A DNA stretch of 64,000 nucleotides from Paenibacillus sp. 37 (lineage in GTDB: Bacteria > Bacillota > Bacilli > Paenibacillales > Paenibacillaceae): the NCBI RefSeq assembly GCF_008386395.1, contig NZ_CP043761.1:2728001-2792000 (forward strand), given 5' to 3'. A model generated the notes under the pieces. The model saw nothing but the letters and a program-made list of their open reading frames with translations. It was not told where the DNA came from and did not search any database. Of the stretch, positions 51,955 through 59,495 are shown in pieces. Numbering within the stretch: the stretch's first letter is position 1; each line of letters starts with the position of its first letter. Both the position numbers and the translations under genes were made by a program.

Positions 51955-52857
51955 ATGACAGAACCTTTCAGTGCAGATTTTCATGATCCCACGGATTTAC
52001 TACATATTGAATATGATCGTCGCATTGGATATTTCTCGATGACGGATGACCACCTGCATGATCATTATGAGTTGTATTACCTGTTGTCTGGCGAGCGTAT
52101 CTATTTCATCAAGGATCGGACCTATCGGGTAAAGGCTGGTGACCTGGTGTTTGTTGACCGCAATACGGTTCATAAAACATTGGAGAGCGGCATGCCCGAC
52201 CATGAGCGGATGGTGCTGTATTTGAAGCCTGAGCTTTTTGCAGCCATGGCTATTTCAACGGAGTTAGTCGAAGCTTTGAAGGAGCCCTTCTGCTGGGAGA
52301 TTCCTATTATAAGGTTTCCTTCACAGGTCACGGAGGTATTGGAGCGGATGGTGAGCGAAATGGTGGATGAAATGCTTCGTCCCCAGCCGGGAAGTAACCT
52401 GTTGCTTCGTCACCGGGCTATTGAATTGTTGCTGCAAGCCTATCGTAATCAGCACCTGGGCAGGTTATGCTCCGATGATCGTGAGCCGGTGCTTCATCCC
52501 AAGACACAGGCCGTCGTGCGTTACCTGAATGAGAACTATCAGAAGCCACTGACATTACCGGAGGTGGCGGGTATGTTTCGCATTAGTCCGCATTATCTGA
52601 GTCGATTGTTCAAACAAACAACGGGGTTTACCTTCAGTGATTATCTGAATCTGTTACGGGTGAAGGAAGCACAGCGTTTACTGCGAGAAAGTGAGGAATC
52701 CATTACGGATATTGCATGGCTTGCCGGATTCAGTAACTTCTCTCATTTTGGCAAAATGTTCAAGCGTACTGTTCAGGTAGCACCAAGAGTCTACAGGCAG
52801 GAATATAAGGAGTCAGGTTCCGTTAGAACCCTAAAAGAAGGAGAGAATATACGATGA
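51955..52857 (+). CDS. AraC family transcriptional regulator with cupin domain
   Basis: A 300-residue regulator. The N-terminal cupin-like sensor (about residues 20-100) contains HDHYELYYLLSGERIYFIKD and KAGDLVFVDRNTVHKT (in part). The C-terminal double AraC helix-turn-helix at about 195-290 shows LTLPEVAGMFRISPHYLSRLF and ITDIAWLAGFSNFSHFGKMF. The ATG at 51955 has AAAGGAGAGAGG upstream; an ATG at 51934 does not. Its likely target is the divergent dehydrogenase gene, and the ligand is probably a sugar derivative. It overlaps the RidA gene by 4 bp. Confidence 0.92.
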   Translation: MTEPFSADFHDPTDLLHIEYDRRIGYFSMTDDHLHDHYELYYLLSGERIYFIKDRTYRVKAGDLVFVDRNTVHKTLESGMPDHERMVLYLKPELFAAMAISTELVEALKEPFCWEIPIIRFPSQVTEVLERMVSEMVDEMLRPQPGSNLLLRHRAIELLLQAYRNQHLGRLCSDDREPVLHPKTQAVVRYLNENYQKPLTLPEVAGMFRISPHYLSRLFKQTTGFTFSDYLNLLRVKEAQRLLRESEESITDIAWLAGFSNFSHFGKMFKRTVQVAPRVYRQEYKESGSVRTLKEGENIR

Positions 52858-53300
52858 TTGAAACGAGATTGAATGAACTGGGGATCATTTTGCCACAGGC
52901 CAGCGCCCCCGCAGCAAAATATGCGAATGCCGTTATTGTCAATGGCATCATGTATGTATCCGGTAAAGGACCAGATATCCCCGAACGTGGCAAACTGGGA
53001 TCAGACTTTACAACAGAACAGGGATATGATTTTGCCCGGAATGCCGGACTGGAGGTGCTCGCTGTCGTTCGAGATGTGCTGGGTTCACTGGATCGGGTGA
53101 AGAGAGTAGTTAAAGTACAGGGCTTTATTAATGCGTCCGCTTCGTATCAGGAGCATCATAAAGTGCTGAATGGATTCTCGGATCTGATGATGGAGGTATT
53201 CGGGGAACAAGGCGTGCACGCCCGTTCAGTATTCGGTGCAGTGTCCGTGAGGGACAACTTGCCCCTGATCATTGATTCCATATTTCAGGTGGAGGAATAG
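52854..53300 (+). CDS. RidA/YjgF family protein
   Basis: A 148-residue protein of the RidA/YjgF/UK114 superfamily, YjgH-like branch. The pattern KYANAVIVNGIMYVSGKGP, VKRVVKVQGFINAS and ARSVFGAVSVRDNLPLIIDSI (in part) covers the whole chain. Family members deaminate reactive enamines and imines. The conserved Arg of the active site may be that in HARSVFG. The start overlaps the stop of the AraC gene (ATGA), so it is translationally coupled. Its relation to the AraC/Gfo pathway is unknown. Confidence 0.88.
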   Translation: MIETRLNELGIILPQASAPAAKYANAVIVNGIMYVSGKGPDIPERGKLGSDFTTEQGYDFARNAGLEVLAVVRDVLGSLDRVKRVVKVQGFINASASYQEHHKVLNGFSDLMMEVFGEQGVHARSVFGAVSVRDNLPLIIDSIFQVEE

Positions 53301-53306
53301 GTAACC

Positions 53307-53897
53307 ATGACAGAGTCGTCTTCATTTAATCCGATGATGTTAACGATCCCCGAGAGCTTTCATACGGAACGTCTCACGATTCGTGCACCGCAGTGGGGGG
53401 ATGGCCAGGCTGTGAATGAAGCGGTCCGTGAGAGTGCGGAACAGCTGCGGTTATGGTTGCCTTTTGCCGAGAAGATCCCTTCATTGGAAGAGTCTGAAGT
53501 GACGGTTCGCAAAGCAAGGCTGCGATATCTGGAGCGTACCGACATGATGTTACATTTGCGTGATAGGCATACGGATGAATTCGTAGGCAGCAGCGGGTTA
53601 CATCGCATCGACTGGAATGCACGCTGTTTTGAGGTCGGTTACTGGATTCGAACATCGCGAGCTGGTGAGGGTCTGATGACAGAAGCGGTGAAAGGGATAG
53701 AGCAATTTGCCATTACTCATCTGGAGGCAAACCGGCTGGAGATCCGCTGTGATGCCCGCAATGTGCCAAGTGCCAAAGTAGCGGAACGAGCGGGTTATAC
53801 ACTGGAAGGTATACTGCGCAAGATGCGGCGGGACAGTACAGGTACGCTGGTTGATTGTATGGTTTTCTCCAAAGTCAGAGGCAGTGAGTTCGAGTAA
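53307..53897 (+). CDS. GNAT family N-acetyltransferase (RimJ/RimL type)
   Basis: A 196-residue GNAT acetyltransferase. The opening FHTERLTIRAPQWGDGQAVN (in part) and the acetyl-CoA region FEVGYWIRTSRAGEGLMTEAV at about residues 110-130 are typical of the RimJ/SpeG-like branch, followed by ANRLEIRCDARNVPSAKVAER. The acceptor is unknown and could be a protein N-terminus or a small amine. GGAGG lies upstream, and it starts 6 bp after the RidA gene. Confidence 0.9.
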   Translation: MTESSSFNPMMLTIPESFHTERLTIRAPQWGDGQAVNEAVRESAEQLRLWLPFAEKIPSLEESEVTVRKARLRYLERTDMMLHLRDRHTDEFVGSSGLHRIDWNARCFEVGYWIRTSRAGEGLMTEAVKGIEQFAITHLEANRLEIRCDARNVPSAKVAERAGYTLEGILRKMRRDSTGTLVDCMVFSKVRGSEFE

Positions 53898-53910
53898 AGG
53901 GAGGGTAGAT

Positions 53911-54244
53911 ATGGAGCGAATTGGTCAGGGAAGAACTGCGGTAATCTATGTGTATTCGAACGAGCACATTATGAAGTTATATCGAATGGATTTTCCACTC
54001 GAAGCAGTCTAGAATGAATACAACATTGCCTGATCAACAGCAGATCTATCATGGCGATTTTCCCCCCGATAATGTTATGCTCAAGGAGGCCCGCGACTCG
54101 TACTGGGTTATCGATTGGATGACTGGCATGGCGGGAGATCCCGCGGGTGATGTGTCTCAAAGCTGGGTAATATTAATGAGCGACACATTGTCGGAAGATA
54201 CAGAGTCAGTTATACAATCGTTCAACTTCTATAAACGAATCTAA
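53911..54244 (+). pseudogene. Remnant of an aminoglycoside-phosphotransferase-like kinase gene
   Basis: Two pieces of one kinase fold lie end to end. 53911-54012 encodes 33 residues (MERIGQGRTAVIYVYSNEHI ...), the N-terminal nucleotide-binding strand region, and ends in TAG. 54014-54244 encodes the C-lobe, with HGDFPPDN (catalytic HGDxxxxN) and VIDWMTGMAGDPAGD (metal-binding region). About 120-150 residues expected between them are missing, so an internal deletion has destroyed the gene. GGGAGGG precedes the ATG. The substrate of the ancestral kinase is unknown. Confidence 0.75.
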
Positions 54245-54290
54245 CTATATTATATAAAAAGGTAGAGAAAGAGAGAGAGGGGACTAATTC

Positions 54291-56513
54291 ATGCTGCATT
54301 CATTAAAGGCCATACAATCATACAAGTCAGGTAACACGCCGGAAGCCCAGCAGCAATGGCTGCAACTGCTGGCAGCAGCAGAGAAGCCCCATATTAACCT
54401 CGAGCGCATTCATTCCATTGCCGAACTTGAGGGAACAAATCCGGTGCTGGAATACACCGAGCGTACACTTCACGTACTGGAAAAGCTTCAGGTTTCTTTT
54501 TGGGTGAGAGAAATACTGGAGGACGTATTAATCTGGTCAGAGACGGCGAAGGCCGGATCACGGGAGCAGCGGCGGGTATGGCAAAAGCAGGGCGTTAACT
54601 TGTTTGTACACAATGTGGGGTCGGCTCAGTTATATGATCTATTCGCAGGCGCAGAGCACCTGGATAATGACATCGGTAAGACCAAGGAGACGAGTATAAA
54701 TCAACCTGGTTCTCCGGGCGATTCCTTAAGTAAGAATGCGGATATAAGCGAGCATGATACGCTGAGTACACCCACTCCAAGGCATGAGATTATACGTACT
54801 CTAATTGCTACGCATGGACTTATTGGTCAATACATACGCGGAGAGATTCCATTTGCCGAGAATGCTTCGCTCCACGCCTTAATCGTCAAAGGATGGCTTA
54901 GTACAGATGAACTGCACACCATACTGATGGCATTAAATGAGTGCATTATTGCAGGTGTTGATCCAGCGTTATGGAATCAGGTTCAGGCTGAGGTGCAGCG
55001 CATTATAGGCTGGATTATCGTTGGACCGGATCATGAAGACTGGAGCGTGAAGGAACGGTTATCCCGCTTAAGAAGTTCATCCATTCGGCAGGGAGAAGCT
55101 ATGGATACGGCTTACGCCAAGCTCCAAACGGAACTGGATGTGGAACAGGCGCTGGCTCCGCTGGCTCATCGCACATTATGGTATGTGGAGTCGGCCATGC
55201 AGAATTTTTCGTTGCAGGAGATGGTGAAAGTGTTCCTGTTGACGCTTCGCAGCGAGAGTATGAATCCCACATCCATGGAGAGCCGATCTGAAATCGTTCG
55301 CCATATCAGCTTCGAACCATTAATGAATACGATGTATTACGATTACAAGGGCGTCAAGAAGCTCAATATTTACAAGAAACGAATGATTGAAAAATATTTG
55401 GAACAGTATTCGTGGGAACAGATTACGGCAGGGGAGCAGATCGTCTATCCCCATCTAACCCATCGCATTGAGCCTCATGCGGATCTGCCGGATACACTGT
55501 TTGTGACCTTTGAATTTTCTCCCGCAGCCGAGAAGCTGATTGCATTCTGTATTGAAGCGGAAAAGTCACCGTTATATGAGAAGGCTGTGTTGCTGTTATT
55601 TGACCTGTTCGGATTACGCCGGGATGCCTATGACCGGTTCCACAACGAAGAAACGTATTTGTCCGATATGAACAGCTCCGGTGATTACAAAAAAGTACTG
55701 CTCGACTACATCGTTGGTAAACGGGTACTTGATATTGGCCCAGGTGGAGGAATTCTACTGGATCTGATTGAGCAGGAAAAACCGGAAGTGGAGCCGATTG
55801 GTATCGATATCTCAGCCAATGTCATTGAAGCGCTGGAGCGCAAAAAACAGCGTGAAGGACATCGCTGGCAAGTCATGAAGGGCGATGCCCTGCAACTGGA
55901 GCAATATGTGCAGCCAGGCACAGTGGATACGGTTATTTTCTCATCCATTCTGCATGAGTTATATTCATATATTGAACTGGACGGTCGAAGATTTAATTCC
56001 GATACGGTTGTGGCAGCGCTGAGAAGTTCATTCCGTGTACTGTCACCTGGAGGAAGAATTCTGATTAGGGATGGTATCATGAGTGAACCGGAGGCACAGA
56101 AGCGCCGTATTCGTTTCCTGGAAGCGGATGGGATACGCTGGCTGGAGCGATATGCAGAGGATTTTCAAGGGCGTGCAATTCAATATGAGCGGATCTCAGA
56201 CAACGAAGTAGAGATGCCGATCAACGATGCGATGGAATTTCTCTATACCTATACGTGGGGGGAAGAGGCATACGTGCATGAAATTCAGGAGCAGTTCGGT
56301 ATTTTTACACCGACCGACTATAAGAACTGTATTCTAGAAGCGCTAGGCGAACAAGCCGAGATGATCATCTTCGAACATTTCCTTCAGGACGGTTATACGG
56401 AAGCACTTGGAGAACGAATGATCTTCATGAAGGAAGATGGCTCTCCTGCGCCTTTGCCAGACAGTACCTGCCTGATTGTCATTGAGAAGAAGAAAGGATT
56501 AGCGGTTGGATGA
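54291..56513 (+). CDS. Large class I SAM-dependent methyltransferase
   Basis: A 740-residue soluble protein. Residues 1 to about 460 are helical and unlike any domain I know. A Ser/Pro-rich low-complexity stretch lies at about 135-170. The C-terminal methyltransferase domain (about 475-650) shows motif I RVLDIGPGGGILL (from residue 478), motif II GIDISANVIE, and GDALQL, then SSILHELYSYIE, and SPGGRILIRDG. A further C-terminal part of about 90 residues follows. AGAGGGG precedes the ATG. The stop overlaps the histidine phosphatase gene by 4 bp. The methyl acceptor is unknown; a large macromolecule would fit the size. Confidence 0.82.
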   Translation: MLHSLKAIQSYKSGNTPEAQQQWLQLLAAAEKPHINLERIHSIAELEGTNPVLEYTERTLHVLEKLQVSFWVREILEDVLIWSETAKAGSREQRRVWQKQGVNLFVHNVGSAQLYDLFAGAEHLDNDIGKTKETSINQPGSPGDSLSKNADISEHDTLSTPTPRHEIIRTLIATHGLIGQYIRGEIPFAENASLHALIVKGWLSTDELHTILMALNECIIAGVDPALWNQVQAEVQRIIGWIIVGPDHEDWSVKERLSRLRSSSIRQGEAMDTAYAKLQTELDVEQALAPLAHRTLWYVESAMQNFSLQEMVKVFLLTLRSESMNPTSMESRSEIVRHISFEPLMNTMYYDYKGVKKLNIYKKRMIEKYLEQYSWEQITAGEQIVYPHLTHRIEPHADLPDTLFVTFEFSPAAEKLIAFCIEAEKSPLYEKAVLLLFDLFGLRRDAYDRFHNEETYLSDMNSSGDYKKVLLDYIVGKRVLDIGPGGGILLDLIEQEKPEVEPIGIDISANVIEALERKKQREGHRWQVMKGDALQLEQYVQPGTVDTVIFSSILHELYSYIELDGRRFNSDTVVAALRSSFRVLSPGGRILIRDGIMSEPEAQKRRIRFLEADGIRWLERYAEDFQGRAIQYERISDNEVEMPINDAMEFLYTYTWGEEAYVHEIQEQFGIFTPTDYKNCILEALGEQAEMIIFEHFLQDGYTEALGERMIFMKEDGSPAPLPDSTCLIVIEKKKGLAVG

Positions 56514-57088
56514 TGAGTGAGGCCAGTACGTTTTTGTATTTTGTCAGACATGCGGAGTCTCGATATGTTGAAGGACAGGAACGCGAGCGTGGACTGACAG
56601 AACAAGGTCATCAAGATGCGGGAACGGTTGCCAGTCTGCTGCAAGGGGAGCAGATTCAACTGTTCTATTCCAGCCCTTACAGGCGTGCAGTGGATACAAT
56701 TCAGATTCTGGCAGATCGGTCAGGTGGAATTGTGGTGACAGAGGAGGATCTGCGTGAACGCCAGTTATCAAGTTCGGATGTGAAGCATGATAATTTTCGT
56801 GAAGCCAAGCAGCAGTTGTACCGTGATCCTACGTATGCGTATTCAGGTGGGGAGTCTGGTGAACAGGCTCGCTCAAGGGCAGTAGCGGTAATCGAGAAAA
56901 TTTTGGATAAACATGCGGGTCACAAGGTAGTCATCGGAACCCATGGAGATGTAATGACGCTTATTTTTCAACATTATGATGCTTCCTACGGTTACGATTT
57001 CTGGGAGAAGACTACGATGCCGGATATCTATAAGTTGCAGTTTGACGGAATGCACAAGTTGGTCCAGGTCACCCGATTGTGGGAGTGA
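56510..57088 (+). CDS. Histidine phosphatase (phosphoglycerate mutase-like)
   Basis: A 192-residue protein of the histidine phosphatase branch. The catalytic RHG-type motif appears as YFVRHAESRY (RHA instead of RHG), SSPYRRAVDT is the conserved second Arg, LRERQL the Glu, and IGTHGDVMTL the second His. The substrate could be a sugar phosphate or nucleotide. The start overlaps the methyltransferase stop (ATGA) and the DEDDh exonuclease gene follows 58 bp later, so the three are probably one transcript. Confidence 0.9.
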   Translation: MMSEASTFLYFVRHAESRYVEGQERERGLTEQGHQDAGTVASLLQGEQIQLFYSSPYRRAVDTIQILADRSGGIVVTEEDLRERQLSSSDVKHDNFREAKQQLYRDPTYAYSGGESGEQARSRAVAVIEKILDKHAGHKVVIGTHGDVMTLIFQHYDASYGYDFWEKTTMPDIYKLQFDGMHKLVQVTRLWE

Positions 57089-57146
57089 CAGGTTAATATA
57101 TGAGAAATGCATTACCAGAATGATAGTGGGGAGGAGTGGTTGGCGG

Positions 57147-57767
57147 ATGAAAATTACGCTTTTGCCTGATACATACTTTGTTGAAAATCTAAGCGTATCT
57201 TCATTACAGGATAGAATGTACTGCATATTTGATCTCGAAGGAACGGGAATTAATCCTGTGGTGGAGAGTGTGACACAATTTGGTGCGATGCATTACCAAA
57301 GAGGTCAACAATGTAATACAACATTTTCTTCACTTGCACGTGCGGACAAACCTATACCAGAAGCTGTGGCGAAATTAACAGGCATTTCGAATGAGGATAT
57401 GGTAGAGGCTCCGTCGTTCGTAGAAGCATTTCAGGAATTTCAGAAATTTATTGGTGATAACGTTCTTGTGACACAAGCCGGATATGAATATGACCTGCCC
57501 ATCTTGAAGCGGCATTGTGATGAGTATGGTCTCCCGATGTTGACTAACCCGGTATTGGATACAAAAGCAATGTTCACTTACATTCATCCTGAGATTACCG
57601 AGGTCGTCTCTACGGATTTTCTGATTCGGTATTACGATCTGAATACAGATGGAATTCACAGGCACAATGCTTTGGCAGATTGTGGTGTGATTGCTCGTAT
57701 CTTTGAAAGTATCCTTAGCGAATATGAGGAACTTCAATTGGATCATTTTACAGCCGATCCTAATTGA
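57147..57767 (+). CDS. DEDDh 3'-5' exonuclease domain protein
   Basis: A 206-residue DnaQ-like exonuclease. The three Exo motifs are visible: Exo I IFDLEGTGINPVVESVTQFG (Asp and Glu), Exo II YEYDLPILKRH (Asp), and Exo III HNALADCGVIA (His and Asp). This is the pattern of DNA polymerase III epsilon-like proofreading or RNase T-like enzymes. The start at 57147 has GGGGAGGAG about 10 bases upstream; a longer frame has only shadow sequence. It could act on DNA or RNA ends. It is downstream of the phosphatase and methyltransferase genes. Confidence 0.88.
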   Translation: MKITLLPDTYFVENLSVSSLQDRMYCIFDLEGTGINPVVESVTQFGAMHYQRGQQCNTTFSSLARADKPIPEAVAKLTGISNEDMVEAPSFVEAFQEFQKFIGDNVLVTQAGYEYDLPILKRHCDEYGLPMLTNPVLDTKAMFTYIHPEITEVVSTDFLIRYYDLNTDGIHRHNALADCGVIARIFESILSEYEELQLDHFTADPN

Positions 57768-57831
57768 ATGATGAAGCGTTTTGTTATACCTGAGATGTAT
57801 CTGACATGATGATGAACTGGAGGGGAGATCA

Positions 57832-58206
57832 ATGAGCAGAACGGATGTGGAGAAGCTACTCTTGGGTCTTAACGAGGGACGGATTCTGACCCAGCAGACA
57901 TTCGAAGGATTGGATGTGGAAGTTTACCTGGATGAAAGGGATGCCTCTGCATTTGCTGACGAGTGGATGCAAGCTTTTGAACGGTGGGCTCATGATACTG
58001 CGGTGGCTGAAGTAGAGGTGCTGCGCGCATGCAGGGAACAGGCGTTCAAACAGACCTTGGCTCTCACCGGCGAACCTGAGTTAGCGGGGTATGTGAGTGA
58101 TGATATTGGTTTAATTGGTGCTGCACTGTTACAGGGTACGGCGAATGATTCCTTTGTGGATCAACTGTTGGAAAGTTATCGACAAGGTAGGTTGCCCCTG
58201 CGTTAA
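57832..58206 (+). CDS. Hypothetical acidic helical protein
   Basis: A 124-residue acidic protein with no signal peptide. It is predicted helical: VEKLLLGLNEGRILTQQTF, then DEWMQAFERWAHDTAVAEVEVL and a Leu-rich C-terminus (VDQLLESYRQGRLPLR). I do not recognise a family. GGAGGGGAG lies about 7 bases before the ATG. It lies 64 bp after the exonuclease gene and may end that operon; no clear hairpin follows. Confidence 0.65.
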   Translation: MSRTDVEKLLLGLNEGRILTQQTFEGLDVEVYLDERDASAFADEWMQAFERWAHDTAVAEVEVLRACREQAFKQTLALTGEPELAGYVSDDIGLIGAALLQGTANDSFVDQLLESYRQGRLPLR

Positions 58207-58312
58207 GCGGGGGGAGGACCAACAAGGGTGTTTTCGTTTGTATAAAAAAACAGCATCAAATGTACATTGTGGGTCGGATGAGGCATAAGGTACAATTCAC
58301 CTAAGCAATCGA

Positions 58313-58331
58313 TGAGAATGATAATCATTAT
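58313..58331 (+). promoter_or_regulatory. Fur box upstream of the siderophore-binding lipoprotein
   Basis: TGAGAATGATAATCATTAT matches the 19-bp Fur consensus with few mismatches and consists of overlapping 7-1-7 cores. It lies 55 bp before the start at 58386. Confidence 0.8.
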
Positions 58332-58385
58332 ATGTGGAATATTCTCACGGTTACATCAACAGATCACATAGGGGTGAAGGGTAAC

Positions 58386-59390
58386 ATGGTAGGTTTAGTT
58401 AAAGGTTTCAAAGGGTGGACGATTACATTACTGCTCATGGGTCTGGTTATTTCAGGGTGTAGTACAAATACCGCTACGAATGCGGAACAGACTCCTGCAA
58501 CTGAAACTGAAAGTGCAGCTTCTGGAGAAAATACTTCTGGAAACGAGACAGAGCCTGCGACACGGGTTGTACAGGATGAATTTGGAGATGTGACGATTCC
58601 GGTTCAACCACAGCGGATTGCTGGAATATATGTGGAAGATTATCTGAAGGCGCTCGATATTACACCTGTAGTGCAGTGGTATAATCCGATGTGGGGTGTA
58701 CAGGATTATTTAGGACTGGATGTTCCGAAATTTGATACTACGGGGAGTATTGAAGCTTTGTTGGAGTATGATCCGGATCTCATCATTGTAGATGGTGGGG
58801 TAGATATGGAGAAATATGAGATGTACTCCAAGGTGGCACCGACGTATCGTCTGCCTGAGAGCGTACTGCAGGATTCGAACCAAATTCTAAAAACCATTGC
58901 CGATGTTGTAGGTAAGCCGGACAAGGGTGAAGAAGTTGCTGCGGCATTTGAGGCCAAGATTGCAGATGCGAAGGCGAAGTTGCAGGAAGCGGTTGGAGAC
59001 GAGAGTGTCGCAGTTGTCCGGCTGAATGTTAACGATGACACACTGGCGTTGTTCGGTGTGAAAAATCGATTTACCGGATTTATTTATTCCGAGCTTGGCC
59101 TAACACCTCATCCTCTGGTTAACAAGATGGAAGAATACCAGGAAATTCTGTCTGAAGAGGCCGTGCCGCAACTTGATGCAGATCATCTTATTGTGTTCCC
59201 TTCCAATGGAGAATGGTCATCTCCCGAGAACAAGGAAGCCTTGAAGGTACTTGACAGCAAATTGTGGAAATCTCTTCCGGCCGTTAAGAACAATCAAGTG
59301 TACATCATGGAAAGATCACAATGGCAATCAGGTGCGATTACAGCAAATTCCATGAAAATTGATGATCTCTTGGAAAAAATGACTCCATAA
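58386..59390 (+). CDS. Iron-siderophore ABC transporter substrate-binding lipoprotein
   Basis: A 334-residue binding protein with lipobox VISGC (about residues 21-25) and a Thr/Glu-rich linker. The FeuA/FhuD-type domain begins near residue 65 (DEFGDVTIPVQPQRIAGIYV), contains YDPDLIIVDGG, and ends with LPAVKNNQVYIMERSQW. AAGGG lies before the ATG at 58386. A Fur box upstream implies induction by iron starvation. Its binding domain resembles that of the regulator encoded next (EDYLKALDITPVVQW against EDFVLALGVKPVLQC). Permease genes are not nearby. Confidence 0.93.
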   Translation: MVGLVKGFKGWTITLLLMGLVISGCSTNTATNAEQTPATETESAASGENTSGNETEPATRVVQDEFGDVTIPVQPQRIAGIYVEDYLKALDITPVVQWYNPMWGVQDYLGLDVPKFDTTGSIEALLEYDPDLIIVDGGVDMEKYEMYSKVAPTYRLPESVLQDSNQILKTIADVVGKPDKGEEVAAAFEAKIADAKAKLQEAVGDESVAVVRLNVNDDTLALFGVKNRFTGFIYSELGLTPHPLVNKMEEYQEILSEEAVPQLDADHLIVFPSNGEWSSPENKEALKVLDSKLWKSLPAVKNNQVYIMERSQWQSGAITANSMKIDDLLEKMTP

Positions 59391-59405
59391 GAATAATCCC
59401 ATAAG

Positions 59406-59446
59406 AAAGAAAGTTCTTCAGTCAGGGTTGAAGAGCTTTCTTTTTT
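59406..59446 (+). terminator. Terminator after the siderophore-binding gene
   Basis: AAAGAAAGTTCTTCA (59406-59420) pairs with TGAAGAGCTTTCTTT (59429-59443) with a single mismatch, followed by a T-run. Confidence 0.85.
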
Positions 59447-59464
59447 CGTATACACTATTTTAAA

Positions 59465-59479
59465 TGATAATAATTCTCA
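59465..59479 (+). promoter_or_regulatory. Fur box upstream of the AraC-SBP sensor
   Basis: TGATAAT-A-ATTCTCA (59465-59479) fits the 7-1-7 Fur core with one mismatch, 17 bases before the start codon at 59496. The terminator of the previous gene lies just upstream, so this gene has its own promoter. Confidence 0.75.
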
Positions 59480-59495
59480 GTTAAGGACGATGAAC

